A DNA stretch of 64,000 nt from Curvularia sp. ZM96. Its lineage: Eukaryota > Ascomycota > Dothideomycetes > Pleosporales > Pleosporaceae. Position 1 is the first letter of the stretch, and every line of letters begins with the position of its first letter. Shown in pieces: positions 1 to 12,000 of the stretch. The notes under the pieces were generated by a model, which was not told where the DNA came from, did no database searches, and saw only the letters and a program-made list of their open reading frames with translations. The position numbers and the translations under genes are program-made. The stretch spans positions 2,480,001-2,544,000 of the forward strand of contig JAJGBQ010000006.1 in NCBI GenBank assembly GCA_022457065.1, in the 5' to 3' direction.

Positions 1-95
1 GCTTCTGATTGGCCGACGCGTGCTCCTTAGTTCCGAAGCGGAATTGCCCATCGCGGCGTGCGCTGTTCTTCATCTGTTCTGCGTATTTACTAAAC

Positions 96-1465
96 ATGTC
101 TCATCCACAGGACCTACCCACACCGGACAATGGCTTCTATGTGCTCGTCACTGGTGCCAACAGGTTTGCAGAATGACTACGCCTTCTTGCCTGACACACA
201 ATTGACCTTTTCGCAGCGGCCTAGGCCTGGGCATCGGGACCCGATTGATTGACGAATTTCTCCAAACCCGGCCCCAGCACGAGTCCCTCGTTCTTATCAT
301 CACCACACGCGACCAGCGCAAAGGCGACGCGACGATTGAAAAGTTAGAGCAGCACCTACGCAAGGTGATTCGGAGGCATGAACAAAGGCTCCCAGGCATT
401 GCATCTGTGTTACAGAACCGAGTATACTTTCGGCAGGAGCGGCTCGATCTGTTGAGTCTGGTGTCGGTGCAAAATCTTAGTAAAAAGCTACGAGACACGA
501 CCCCTAAGCTTGATGTTCTTATCTGCAATGCTGGCATCGGCGGCTGGACGGGCATCAATTGGCCGCTTGCAATTTGGTCGATGCTGACCAACTGGCACCA
601 TGCCATCACTTGGCCTACCTACAAGGTGTCGGGTATTGGGTGGCTTGCAAAGCCCCAGATACCAGCGGAAAAGAAGGTGGACGAGCCGCCTTTGGGTGAG
701 GTGTTTTGTGCCAATGTGTTTGGCCACTACATGCTGGGCCACTACCTGGCACCGCTGCTAGCAAGGCACCCCCCGAGCGACACGACAAGAGGCAGGATGA
801 TCTGGGTCAGTAGCCTGGAGGCGTACGACCACGTCTTTGATGTCGAGGATATACAAGGCATTACCTCGGACATGCCATACGAAGTCTCGAAGCGCCTGAC
901 CGATGTGCTGGCCATTTCGTCCGCGCTGCCCTATACTAGCGAGACAGTCGATCACTATCTCCAAGACGCCGAAGTGGACAAAAAAACGACAAAGCCACGG
1001 CTGTACGTGACGCACCCGGGCATCTGCGGAACATCCATCATGCCCTTGCCGCTGATACTCGAGTGGTGCATGTTTGCCGCATTCTACATTGCGCGGTGGA
1101 TTGGCAGCCAGTGGCATACCATCACTGTTGAGAAGGGGGCGACGGCCATGGTCTGGCTAGCGCTTGCAAGTCAAAGCACCCTGGACGACATGGAGGCAAA
1201 GGAAGGCGTGGGTAAATGGGGGAGTGCAACCGACTTTTGGGGCCAAGAGCGTGTAGATCGCACAGAGGTGCCAGGGTGGGGATGGGGAGGCAGGATTGGA
1301 GAAACACGACCAAGACGCCGCCGGGATCCATACGCGAAGGATCTGAGCAAGGAGAGTCAGGAGCGGTTTGCGGAGACGGCGAAAAGATGTTGGAGAGAGA
1401 TGGAGAGGCTGCGGGTCGAGTGGGAGGATCGACTGCGTCAAGCCGGAGTGGGCGTAGACATGTGA
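96..1465 (+). CDS. ERG27: 3-keto-steroid reductase (SDR family), ERG27-like
   Basis: Two exons, 96-163 and 217-1465, give 438 residues. The 53-nt intron is needed to complete the dinucleotide-binding glycine motif TGANSGLGLG near residues 19-28, which is split across the junction; this fixes the start at 96. The SDR catalytic pair is visible as YEVSK (Y244, K248), followed by RLTD as in fungal Erg27. Known role of the family: NADPH-dependent reduction of the 3-keto group during C-4 demethylation of sterols, in the ER membrane with Erg25/Erg26/Erg28. The protein is longer than typical SDRs because of a basic C-terminal tail after about residue 350, usual for fungal Erg27. It is the first gene in the window, with only 95 bp of upstream sequence. 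Another sterol SDR is possible but less likely. Confidence 0.8.
164..216 (+). other. Intron 1 of the ERG27-like gene
   Basis: GT at 164 and AG at 215-216. Removal restores the glycine-rich cofactor motif in one frame. It is 53 nt long, typical of the other introns here. Confidence 0.75.
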
Positions 1466-3116
1466 AGCAGCACGCGTGTTGATACAAGAGCGGTGGACCA
1501 GGACGGGTGTCGAGGCAGGAAGTCCGAGAGCATACAGTACGCGTGTAATATTGGCATTCTTTCTAATGGGGTGTATTGTATAGATGCGGTGATGATTCAG
1601 ATTCGAGACTCGATATTCCGTGCCGCTGACGGATCAAGGTTTGGGATACAGTTGGTATCCCTGCCCTGCTCTGTATGTATGCCGTAGGAAACAGGCTAGC
1701 AGAGGGCAACGTAAGACAGCGGAGGATGGTACCAGTACAGAGTGGCTGGCCGACATGAGTCCGAGGGAGCGAGGGGGAGTTCGGAGGAGAGTCCGAAGGG
1801 CGATCACTGCAGCTGGGTTCCGGGTTCATGCTCAGAGTTTGACAGTTGAGTCGCGCGGGCCACGGCTAAAGGGCAGGGCCGGCAGGACAACGGCCCAAGT
1901 TACTTCGTATGTGATGCTAGCAGTGGACGAGGTCGACGACAAGTCAGTGTTGTGCATCTGGTGGGCGACGCTGCCTGAAGCTGGGTGAAGCCACAAGCCA
2001 GCCCATGAGCGTCTGGCCAATGGCAGCGCAGCTGATGGCCGTTCATCCATCACAGCACCCCAGCCAACCACAGGCCACAACAGCCCATCAACCGTCACGG
2101 CCCAGGTCCGCGCCGCCCGTTTTTTCTTCTTTGACACGCCGCCAACCCACCGTCTCGTGCCATCTGCCAGGCTTTCCCTCTCGTGCGTCACCATGCACGT
2201 CTCTCGGCGACCACAGTCGACAGCCAACCCGGACGGATGTGATGGCGACGGGTTCTGTGACGCCATGCAGGCCTCATGCAGGCCGCACAGGGGGCCGCCC
2301 CTCTCTTCAACGCCCCTCTCCTGCGCCCTCGCTCTATCCGCATGTATCCACCCTCTGGCCCCCCACGCCGTCCTACGCCGTCGCCAGTGCAGCTAATGAG
2401 AGGCGTCGACGGTCGACGTAGCCCATCACGCTGGGTCGCGCGCCCGAGGGCTAACCAAGGGCCGCTGTGCCTTCCCCTTTCTCGCTTGTCCAATCTGGGG
2501 TAAGGCGCTGCCCTGGCTTTGGGTGGCGGCCTGGAACTTTTGGTGCCCGATTCAACCTCCCTTTGGCCCATTTTGCCATTCACCACTCACTGTCTGCTCG
2601 CGCGCCGCACCCACACTTCTCTACACGCCACCCCACCTGCCACCTGCCACCTGCTCGGCGTCTGATCCCTCTCGATATTGCTTGTGCCAGACTTGCGCGC
2701 GTGATTGCGCGCTCAGACGCTGCCTCGAGACGACCACCAACAACATTGTACACCACCTACCACTTCCACCTGTGCCCTCTCGATACTCGCCACTCTCGAC
2801 CATCCCATTCTTTCCGGTATCGCACAGTGTAATCCTCGACAGAGACGCGCCCATCAAGCGCTCAATGGAACCCAAGGGCGACCCGCTCCCGAGCGACTTT
2901 CCTCCCGTCTTTACACGCGACACTACGACTTACGCGACTTCACGCGCCGTCCCTGCCTACATTGTCCTCGCACACCACTCGACGTTCACAATTGTATAGC
3001 AACCTTGTTTCAACACAAGTCCTTGTTTTCCATTCCTGTGACTTTTGGTCGTCCATTTAAGGTCGCGTTGTCGCAACAATCTATCTACCCACCACGCTCA
3101 AGAATCTTTCACCAAC
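1466..3116. other. Intergenic region, 1.65 kb
   Basis: Between the tandem ERG27-like and coiled-coil genes. Many short overlapping open frames run on both strands, but none shows a recognisable domain or a coherent splice pattern. From about 2580 to 3110 the plus strand is rich in C and T, as expected for promoter and 5' UTR sequence of the gene starting at 3117. I see no repeat or RNA gene. Confidence 0.5.
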
Positions 3117-4895
3117 ATGTCGGCTTCATCTTCTCGTCGCTCGTCCTCTTACGGAGATTTTCCCCCGACCACACCCGATTCGTCGCGATCTTCTGCCTCG
3201 CGACCGAGCTATTTTTCTGTTGCGCCCAAGTCCGAGTATCTCAAGAATGCCATCCATGCACGGAGGTCGCAAACAACGCCAAACCGAACCCCTCCGGATC
3301 TCAAGTTCAAGTCGTCCTCTCCCGCTCCGAGTGCCCAAGAAGTCCCGAAACCTGAAGTCTCGCCCGACATCTTTCTCCAGTATGCCCTGTCCGAAGAACA
3401 GACAGCACCCGTTTCTCCCGTTCGGCGAAGGCGACCTTCAGACTTTGGCTATACCACCTCCAAGACGAACCGAGAGCTCAGCAAAGAGATCGAACAGCTC
3501 AAGGAAGCGCTCATGACTGCCAACATGCGGGTAGAACTCCTCAATAAGAACAGGAAAGAAACCCAGTCTAAACTAACGTCGGCCTTGGAGGAAATCGAAC
3601 ACCTCGAGCCCTATCAAGACGAGGTTGAAGAACTCCGCGCAGAGAATCAACATCTAAAGCTCCAGATGGAAAAAATGAAGGGCGAAATGGCACACCTCAA
3701 AGAAGTCAACGAAGACCGTCGCAAGATAAACGAGGAGCTCACTGCTATAGCAAGCGAGAGTGCTGTCCATTGGTCCGCCCACGAAGCTGCAATCGAAGAG
3801 GCGGCCGAATGTATCATCACCATGGAGGAAGAGAAGGCTGCGCTTTCCAAGGAGCTCCGGGAGCTCAAAGAGCGAGTCACGGCTATCGAATTCGTCTCAT
3901 CGCAATGCTCGCTAGTTTCTGGACTCGACAAGTACCCTTCTCGCATCTATAGTGTGGATGAGTCGCGGCCTTCGACTAGCCATTTTGACTCGGATTACTA
4001 TAGTCAGCCTGACTCGCCCCAAGTGAAGCAGGTAAAGCGGAGCAGCGAATCCGTCAAGTCGTTTATGCCCTCGGAGCGATCGAAGAAATTCCTTGACTTG
4101 ACAGAGCAACGCAGACAATCTGCTCGTGACCTGGTCAAGCGCATGTCAGTGATTTCCTTGAAAACACTAAGCGATGAAACTCCATATCCTGCGTATGAGC
4201 CAAAGATCACTCCAGTCCAAGAGGAAGAAGACCGGTCGCCCACTCCGCGAGACGCTTCTGGATGGCACCACGGGGATCGTCAGGCAGCCCTACCCTCTTT
4301 GATGGACGCCGCAGAAATCACTCCGTCCCGACCACATACAGTGGCGCCTCACGCAGAAACAGCTTCCCGCTCAGGGGGTCTTCGTAACTTGTATCGCTCT
4401 GATAAACCCCTGAGTCGTAGAACGAGCGAACACCGTTCATCATCAGGTCACCGCCGGGATCCTACTAACACAGACCGTTTCGCCAGTCGTCGACAGACCA
4501 CACATGAAACATGGCACCGTCCTTCTGCGTCCTCAGGCTCTGAAGTCGACCTAGTATCCGTAGTCGATCCGCGAGAAGACAAGGAGCGTTGGTGGCGTAG
4601 CATGGACCGCTTGACTCTTGACCAAGTAATTGACCAATACTCAACCCCCCCTGGATTGAAGAAATCTAACGCCGATACAGCAACTGTCCAAGCCGGACAA
4701 CCGAAGAAGGTCGATGCTGTCGACACGTTGAGTGAACCGCGACGACGAAACAATAAAACTACTCCTTCGACCAACCACGAGCACCTTGAGAAGAGCCTTT
4801 CGACTAATGCGGAAGAGGCTGACGACGATTCTCTGTACAGAGCGAAGAGATCACCCACACTGCGGCCATTGTTGCATGCTGAAATGTTGAAGTAA
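3117..4895 (+). CDS. Uncharacterised coiled-coil protein
   Basis: Single exon, 592 residues. The frame is open from 3045, but the ATG at 3117 starts a Ser-rich N terminus typical of cytoskeletal or signalling scaffolds and has a better context (ACCAACATG). Residues about 120-260 form a long heptad-like coiled coil rich in E, K, L and Q, including NRELSKEIEQLKEAL and similar repeats. The rest is low complexity, with Ser/Pro/Arg-rich segments that look like phosphorylation sites (SPTP, RRTSE). No membrane segment or catalytic motif is visible. It vaguely resembles spindle-pole or septum-associated coiled-coil proteins of filamentous ascomycetes, but I do not recognise the family and assign no function. 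Confidence 0.7.
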   Translation: MSASSSRRSSSYGDFPPTTPDSSRSSASRPSYFSVAPKSEYLKNAIHARRSQTTPNRTPPDLKFKSSSPAPSAQEVPKPEVSPDIFLQYALSEEQTAPVSPVRRRRPSDFGYTTSKTNRELSKEIEQLKEALMTANMRVELLNKNRKETQSKLTSALEEIEHLEPYQDEVEELRAENQHLKLQMEKMKGEMAHLKEVNEDRRKINEELTAIASESAVHWSAHEAAIEEAAECIITMEEEKAALSKELRELKERVTAIEFVSSQCSLVSGLDKYPSRIYSVDESRPSTSHFDSDYYSQPDSPQVKQVKRSSESVKSFMPSERSKKFLDLTEQRRQSARDLVKRMSVISLKTLSDETPYPAYEPKITPVQEEEDRSPTPRDASGWHHGDRQAALPSLMDAAEITPSRPHTVAPHAETASRSGGLRNLYRSDKPLSRRTSEHRSSSGHRRDPTNTDRFASRRQTTHETWHRPSASSGSEVDLVSVVDPREDKERWWRSMDRLTLDQVIDQYSTPPGLKKSNADTATVQAGQPKKVDAVDTLSEPRRRNNKTTPSTNHEHLEKSLSTNAEEADDDSLYRAKRSPTLRPLLHAEMLK

Positions 4896-5758
4896 TACCC
4901 TAATGACTTTTACGATCCTTGTCTTGTTTCTTCTCTCCTCCAACCGGCGTTTTTACTAGAGAAAGGGTTCAATCAACAAACACTCCGCAAGGAGAGAATC
5001 ACGACGGATAGGAGTCGGCGTGATGGGGGAAATATCCATATCATAAGCGTGGGTCAGGTAATTGTCTTTTTTTCTTAATGCATGCTTAAGGTTAGGGAGG
5101 GTAGGCATTCTGTTCTTGTATTACCAGCACCATAGACAACCGCGTAGCATGTTGTATTAGTATTATTAGCATTGGTGTTGAATTGACCAATGAAGTTTAT
5201 ATTCTCTGTATATCGGCTTTTTGTGAATCGTGGTTACAAGGAATCTTTCTTTTGTTCATTGGGTTCTGTGCAATCCATCGTAGATGTATGCATTATTTTT
5301 AGAATAAAGCGGCGTTTACTGGTCACATATCTTTACCTACATGTAAGGTAGAAGTAGAATTCCACGAAGGAGACGATAGCCAACCCATACTCGTACATTC
5401 ATATATCTCTTATTTTTCTTTCTTTCTCCTAGCTTCGTATGCTATTGTCTGGCAATAGTAAGATCACATGTACGAGATGCAAAGCAGCAACTCGTCTTGT
5501 GAGAGTGCGCACAGGCGCATTTGCACATGCCACGCACCCGTTTTCCCCACACATTCCCGCTCCTTCGTCATCGGGCAGCTCCAACCCATCATTCGCTCTT
5601 CTCTTCCCTTCGACAACCAACCCCCCAACCACTCTCTCACGCGCGCGTACCCATACACAGTGCGAACCGATATGCACCTTTTGCCGTGATCCCCCTCCAC
5701 CGCCACCTTTACCACTTTCAACACACTCGCGCAACAAACGAGTTGCGACAGCGACACA
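4896..5758. other. Intergenic region, 0.86 kb
   Basis: AT-rich 3' flank of the coiled-coil gene to about 5420, then a CT/CA-rich stretch that is the likely promoter and 5' UTR of the gene at 5759. Short open frames on both strands have no recognisable content. Confidence 0.5.
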
Positions 5759-6786
5759 ATGATCTCTTCAGGCTTCACCAACGCGCCCGTGTCGCAATTC
5801 CTCGTCTTTGGCGTCGTCATTGCTGCGCTCCTGGCTACTATTACCGATACGAGGTACTACTTGCACATATTGGTTGTGCCGCATATATGGGGATACGGCC
5901 AGTTTTGGCGGTTTGCGACGTGGCAGGTACGTTATCTTGCCTTTGGTCTTGAGGTGCAAGGGGAACGAAACAACGAATTGAAAACAAGAACAAAGGAAAT
6001 GAAACAAAGCTGACATAAGGACCGCGAATTCAGGCCAGCTACACAAATTCAACAGAGGTGCTATTCGCCGTGGTTTCATTCTACCAACTACGTGTTATAG
6101 AGCGACTATGGGGAAGTAGGAAATTCGCCGTACGTTTACCCCCTCCCCTTCACCACATATCCAAATGCTAATTCCAACAGTCCTTTCTCATTTCCACCCT
6201 CCCATACACCACCCTCCTACCCCCTCTCATCCTAACCTTCCTCCTCCGCCCCCTCACCTTCGGCCACCTCAATCACCTCCCCGCCGGCCCAACCGCCCTA
6301 CTCTTCGCCCTCGTCGCAAACTACTACGCCGCAGTCCCCTATACCTACCGCTACACGATTTCTCCCTGGGCTCCTTCCACCCCCTCCTCGTCCTCGTCAC
6401 CATCAATCACCGCCCTCTGGTCCCGCAGCCTAACCCTAACCTCGAAATCCCTCTCCTACGCCGCGCCCGTACAACTCGCTCTCTCACAGTTTCCTGGCTC
6501 TTTAATCGCAGCGGCAATTGGCTGGGGCGTAGGCACTGCGTACCGCCGTGATATGCTACCTAGTGCTACGCGCTGGCGCGTCCCTGGGTGGATGGTGGGT
6601 GAGGAGAATCGCGATTCGCGCGGTTTCGAAGGGCTGCGAGCACGATTGGATGCTGAAAGGGAGAGGGAAGGCGGCGCGGCGGATGGGTTGGCCTCGGGCA
6701 TTTTGGCGGGTGAGACGGGGACGCAGGCGAGGCAGAGGAGGACGCTGGGGGATGTCGTGGCGGAGCAGTTTCGAGGAAGGGGGTAG
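5759..6786 (+). CDS. Rhomboid-like ER membrane protein, Dsc2/UBAC2 type
   Basis: Three exons (5759-5926, 6034-6129, 6181-6786) give 289 residues; both splices are phase 0 with donors GTACGT. Hydrophobic segments lie near residues 13-30, 60-80 and 85-125. The block LRVIERLWGSRKFASF, created by the second splice, is characteristic of the UBAC2/Ucp14/Dsc2 rhomboid pseudoprotease family. In fungi Dsc2 is a subunit of the Dsc E3 ubiquitin ligase complex, which acts in SREBP cleavage and ER/Golgi membrane protein quality control. The family often ends in a UBA domain; I see no clear UBA here, only a charged tail rich in E, R and G, so it may be a related rhomboid-like protein instead. No GxSG serine-protease motif is visible, consistent with an inactive rhomboid. 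Confidence 0.65.
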
Positions 6787-7241
6787 ATGTAGCCTTTTGT
6801 AGGGACACCATTTTTTGCTTTCCTTGAGAGAAAGTGGTGAAAGATATGTATATATATTTATATGGAGTAGGTTTTGAGAAGATCTATGGACTAACTATGA
6901 AGAACATGAGGAGTTTTATTTATTAAACAAAAAACAAGTAAAATGTTAATCTAAGGCCTTTGTAGCATTCACCCTTTGACACTAAATGTACTAATAAGTT
7001 CCGGACAGAGTTCTCAAAACACTAGACTGGTGTTTTCGCACGATACATAACTACCAATATTTGATGATACTATATCCATTGGACAAAAACGAAAAACGCT
7101 AGGTAAATTCAATGTGCATATCGCACAAACTCCCCAGGGTGCTGGTTGTACCAACCGCCCGAAAACGCCCAAGCATAATAATATTACAGAACAAAACCCA
7201 CATGCGACTTGGTCATCCCATCGTGGTTAAGAAAAAATAAT
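6787..7241. other. Convergent 3' intergenic region
   Basis: AT-rich, 455 bp between two convergent genes. It should hold both 3' UTRs and polyadenylation sites. I see nothing else. Confidence 0.5.
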
Positions 7242-8408
7242 TTAGTGCTTTCCCCTGTTATCGCTGCGCGCAGCATTCTTCTTCTTCTCCGCCAGAGCTG
7301 TCTCATGCTCCGCGAGCTTCTCCTCAGAGGAACCCTCCTCCTTGAACACCTTCGCACGGTCAACCGAGCCAGGAATGTGTTCTGGGAGTTCGCTGCGACC
7401 AATGAGGGTAGCGACGATGCTCGCGCCCACAATCATGGTGAGAACGAAGCGGTAGACGGCGTACCAGTCGGGAGTCCAGCCGCGGTATGAAGCGCCTGTA
7501 GTTACGAGTTAGTTTACGAACGATATAATTGGGAAGAATAGGGATGGAGGGGCTTACGAGTATCGACATAGTAGAGTGCAGTGAAGCCCAAGAACTGGGC
7601 AATGAGTGCTCCCTCAACAGGCATCATGAGCGTCGACCACGCGACCATGGGTGCTACAACACCAATAGCATAACGCTTGTATCCCTGGTATCCTCCGTAG
7701 CCAGCCCATTCAAGACCCCAGTGGATAGCGCCCAGGAAACTCAGAATCGATGCTCCGTAGCCGATTTGCAGCGGCTCAATCAAATGAAGAAGGTATGTGG
7801 CGTTCTTTTCATCGATCATCCAGCCGTAGCCGGCGGTGGCGTGGTTGAGTTCCCACGAGAGATAGACGGTGGAGAGAGAAGTTGCGAGGTAAGGAAGCGT
7901 GCCAGCGAGTCCCATGTAGTATGCCTCGCGGGGCACAGCAGCGAGAGAGAATGTGTCTTTGACTGTGTTCTACCGAATGTTAGCTACCAAAATCCGTAGG
8001 ATTGTATGAAACGGCAGTACATACCACATCATGCTTCACACCCGCCATCATGTCAACCTCTTGCGCTGGCGCCTCGGACCCACCCCCAGAGAAAATAGGA
8101 TTAGTAGTACTAGTGCTCGTCACCGTCTCTGGTGTGGGCTTAATCTCCTCGTTTCTGTATCTGCTCTCGGCCTGCTTCTGTCCTTCAGTCAACTTCACAT
8201 CGGCCATGCACCGGCGCAAGATAGCGGATGAAGTCGGCTTCAGCGCGGTTACTGTCTGAGCCAGCTGCGGCCTTTTGGCAGATAGGGATCCGAATTGCGT
8301 TTTCCATTGCAGCGAGGGTGCTGTGCGGGTAAAGTTTGCTGCTGGCCGAGCAGCCGTAGGTCCTGCGACGGACCTTAACGCTAGGCGCGACGCTCCGTTG
8401 CGAAGCAT
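7242..8408 (-). CDS. DUF3429 mitochondrial inner-membrane protein
   Basis: Three exons on the minus strand (8408-8025, 7969-7558, 7495-7242) give 349 residues. Donors are GTATGT and GTAAGC. The ATG at 8408 is chosen because it opens a mitochondrial-type presequence rich in R, A and S (MLRNGASRLALRS) without acidic residues until well inside. Four to five hydrophobic segments fill residues about 140-290, including PREAYYMGLAGTLPYLATSL and LGAIHWGLEWAGYGG, which match the DUF3429 (TMEM69-like) family. The soluble C-terminal tail is Lys/Glu-rich. The function of the family is unknown; inner-membrane location is inferred from the presequence and hydropathy. Confidence 0.75.
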
Positions 8409-9015
8409 ATTAGATTGGATGCTAGAGGAAGTTGGCGGAAGGTAGAAGTGCGGGAACAGAAAAGGGTATTTTACACAGTTTAGGCAAAGAAAGCAGCTGG
8501 GTATCAAGAGGACGAAGAGAATTGAAGGTGCAAGAAAAGGTTGCAAACTTCACTTTTGTTATCGAGGTTGCCAGCTCCCCCGCAAAATGACGCGCGACGC
8601 GGCTCTGACGTCATGTTCGATCTTCGACTTCAAACTACATCACAACGTCGGCCATGGCTCGGCATCATGGTCCCAATCCTTGACAAAGAGTGGATCAAAA
8701 CGGTGCCGCGACCCGGAATGGCTGGACAAACTGGCACAATAGGCAATCGATGCTGTTCCACTGTCGTTCACAGTATCGGTCCGACGCATTCGAGGCAGGC
8801 TCAGGATAACCAACCCTGTTTTCAAAATACCAAGATATGACAATCCGATTTGGGTAAAGATTGCGTAGAACGTCAAAAGAAACTTCTATTGCTTAGGTCA
8901 TGAAGTAAGAATACACATTATCAGGAATGAATCAGTCCTTGCCCAGAACCACGCTATGCCGTATACTCATAATCAAATTACCCTCTCGGATCCACTCTCT
9001 TTCCAGCGCTTCCGA
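8409..9015. other. Intergenic region between two minus-strand genes
   Basis: 607 bp serving as promoter and 5' UTR of the DUF3429 gene and as the 3' flank of VPS13. No convincing open frame or repeat. Confidence 0.5.
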
Positions 9016-12000
9016 TTACCCCTTTGCATTCCATCGATCGTTGTATGCGTTGACCCCCACAGCAACCTGACGGTAAAACCAGTTCCTGCTTCCCTCATCG
9101 CTGACAGGAATAAACGGTCCGTTCGTACCTCCCTTCAGCGTAATGGCCAAGCCTGTCCTCTCCTTGCTGATAGTCTGTACATCCTTGAGAGGCACATCCC
9201 ACTCTGTCTGCAATTTCTTCGTGCGCACCATCATGAGCCCGTTGTATGTGAGCATGACGAGCATCTCCTTGTTTTGCAGCTCGAGATGCGCAATGTAGTC
9301 CTCGTTGAAATACTTGCCGTTGTCGAGCGTCTTCAACCAGAACTGGCCCAGTGCTTCACGTTGAGAATATGGTCGTACAATGCCATCCGTACCAATGAAG
9401 CGCGTCAGGCGCACGCGATCGAGTCCTTCTTGGTCAAATACAGTGGTCGTGTTGCGCACACCTTCAGCCATGTTGGACGCAAGATCAAAGGCTCCGATCG
9501 CAGCCTTGGTAGGCACACCGAGCAAGCCCTTTCCAACACCTTTGACGAAACCAAGAGCTCCTTCCTTTTCTGCGCCTTGGATGGGATGACGGGCGAGACC
9601 GCCAAGTCCACTAGCTAAGCTGCTTGCAAAAGCATTACCGCCGGACGTGATACCGTAGAGGGCGTGCTTGGGCCTATTGCGGGAACGCGACATACGACGC
9701 GAATCCTGGAACTCCTTGTCGAGAGTTGCCGCAGACAGACCCTTTGACATACTGCCAGTGAACTTTGCCATACTGTCAGAGAAGCCAAAAACGGATTTCT
9801 TGACAAAGCTCGATGCACCCTTTGCGATACCGATACCAAGATCTTCAGGACGATCGGACTTGACGAGACCCTGGTACGGCTCGTAGAAAATGTCCGCAAC
9901 ACCAGAACTGATGTTGTTGAACAGGCCAACTGGGTTTCCAAGGAAATCGGCAGACCCAATAATCACGTGAACTTGACGTAGTGACTCTTGAACGTAGTGG
10001 TTCTTGATGTTGTTGATCAATGCAGTCGTCGATATTCGGGCATTCTCAAGAATCAACGAGTTGTATCGTACTGGCGCGTCGTTGACATTGCCGATCGACA
10101 TGGTGAGAACGTTTACGGCGAACATGAATGGATTGGAGGTGCTCATAGTATCTTCTGCATTGATGCGTTCTGTTCGAACGAATGACAGATCGATCTGCAT
10201 GGGTTGAAGGTGAAGAAGTTCAAAGTAGACGTCCTGACCAGACTGCTCTTGCTTTGGTTCGGGGATGTTGAGGTTTTCATCCCACAGTTTGCCTTGCTTC
10301 TCTTCGGTCCACGAAGCACCAGGTATGTTGGCGAAGTCGATCATGGCGAAGATGAAATCTTCATCAATTTCGACAGTCATTTGCTGGAGCAAGAACGTGA
10401 AGTATTTGATGTACAGCACGCCATACGAGTCGTCCTTGACCCTGGTAATTGTGGTTTGGAATATAGGATGTGCTTCCATCTCCTTTCCAGTCTTTGGAAC
10501 AACACTGGGATAGAAGATGATGGGGAAGATACCACCATATAGTTGGTTGTCAACCTGAATCCACTTGACCTGCATGTTGACCATCTGGTACAGCGGCGAA
10601 TCCGAGTACTTGAGCTCGATGTCACGGAGCGTAATGTAGACGAGCTCCTTCAAGTGACGATTGACGAGCGAGATGCCAATGCCAGCAAGCCGTAGTTGTG
10701 CTTTGAAGGTAACGTCCGTGTCCATGTCCTTGACTTCAAAACCGGTTGTTGTTGACGACGAACCTGCAGCTTTCTGCTTGTACATACTCTTAGAAGGCTT
10801 GTAGTTTGCAACTTCCAAAGTCAATGTTGGCCCAGCAGCGACGACATTGAGGTCGATAACCTTCATGCCTCCACCTTCGCGGCCGGGTGGGATCTTGAAT
10901 GGAATGAGCGGTCCGATTTCTGCAAGCTTGACATGTCGCTCTCGACCGTTGGCGCTGATGATAATTTCCTTATTCTTTGCTGCAGGGAAATCCCATGCAT
11001 ACGGCATGATACTCCTAGGCGGGAGCCGGTACCTGATTGGCCGGAAGCCAGAGCCACGGTCGTCTTCGTCCTCATCCAGGTTCGGATTCACTTGCCAGTA
11101 CAGGAACTCTTGGTCGCTCATGTTCTTGAAGGAGAATGGCCAGTGCTTGTTTTCAACGCTGATGTGGCAGAAGATTGTTGCTGCTTCCATCAATATGTCC
11201 ACGCGGACGAGCTTCTGGCGTTGACCTGCCTTGGAGAGCTTGACATGGACATTGCCAACATTGGAGATGTTGAAAGGCGAGGACCATTGGTTGTTAACGC
11301 CAGGATAACAGAGAGACAGTTGGGGTGCACCGCCTTGTCGCAGCCATCGAAGTGGGAAAAGCTCCCCGTCCTTGACCGTCATCCAGTCAGACTGACCCGG
11401 CTCGCGTATGAGCAGTTCTTCCTTCATCTTGTTGTTGATGATGAAGCGTGGCGCAATGGAGACAGTCTTGGTCAGATTGTACTTGCCCTCACCTTCTGAG
11501 ACCGATACACCGAGATGCATGTCGGACCGTGCTTTGGTAGATGGCAATGATACTGTGTACGTGCTGCCAATCGCGTCGAAACTCTGCGGCTTGCTCCAGT
11601 TGGAATCGCCAACCCTGATCAGAGCACGGTTCTTTTTATGCTCGTTAGGGTAGGAGAACATGAATGGTAGTGCCTTGCCAGCATCTTGTTGGTTGTCTGT
11701 GACGACGCCTTGTCCGGCAGCGGCTCGTCCTGAGGCCATGGATTGCTGTGCTCGAACGTCCAACTGAAGTCCGGTGCGGTTGAGTATGATGTATGGACTG
11801 TAGATGGCTACCTTGAAGGCACCACCCCCGTCAGGGAAATTGCTGAAATGAGTCAGTATACCTCGAATGTTGAATCCAGTGGAGTAATCTTACAAGAAAT
11901 GCATGTTTAAGTGCAGAACCGTGTCGTTGTTGTCCCTGACTTCCAGTACCTTTTCTCTTCTGAAGCTCTCGCGATCAGTAGAGTTGATGATGCCAAATTT

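Noticed and set aside
1493..2999. Overlapping short frames in the first long intergenic region
   Set aside because: Frames on both strands overlap heavily, are Pro/Ser/Arg-biased and show no domain or splice logic.
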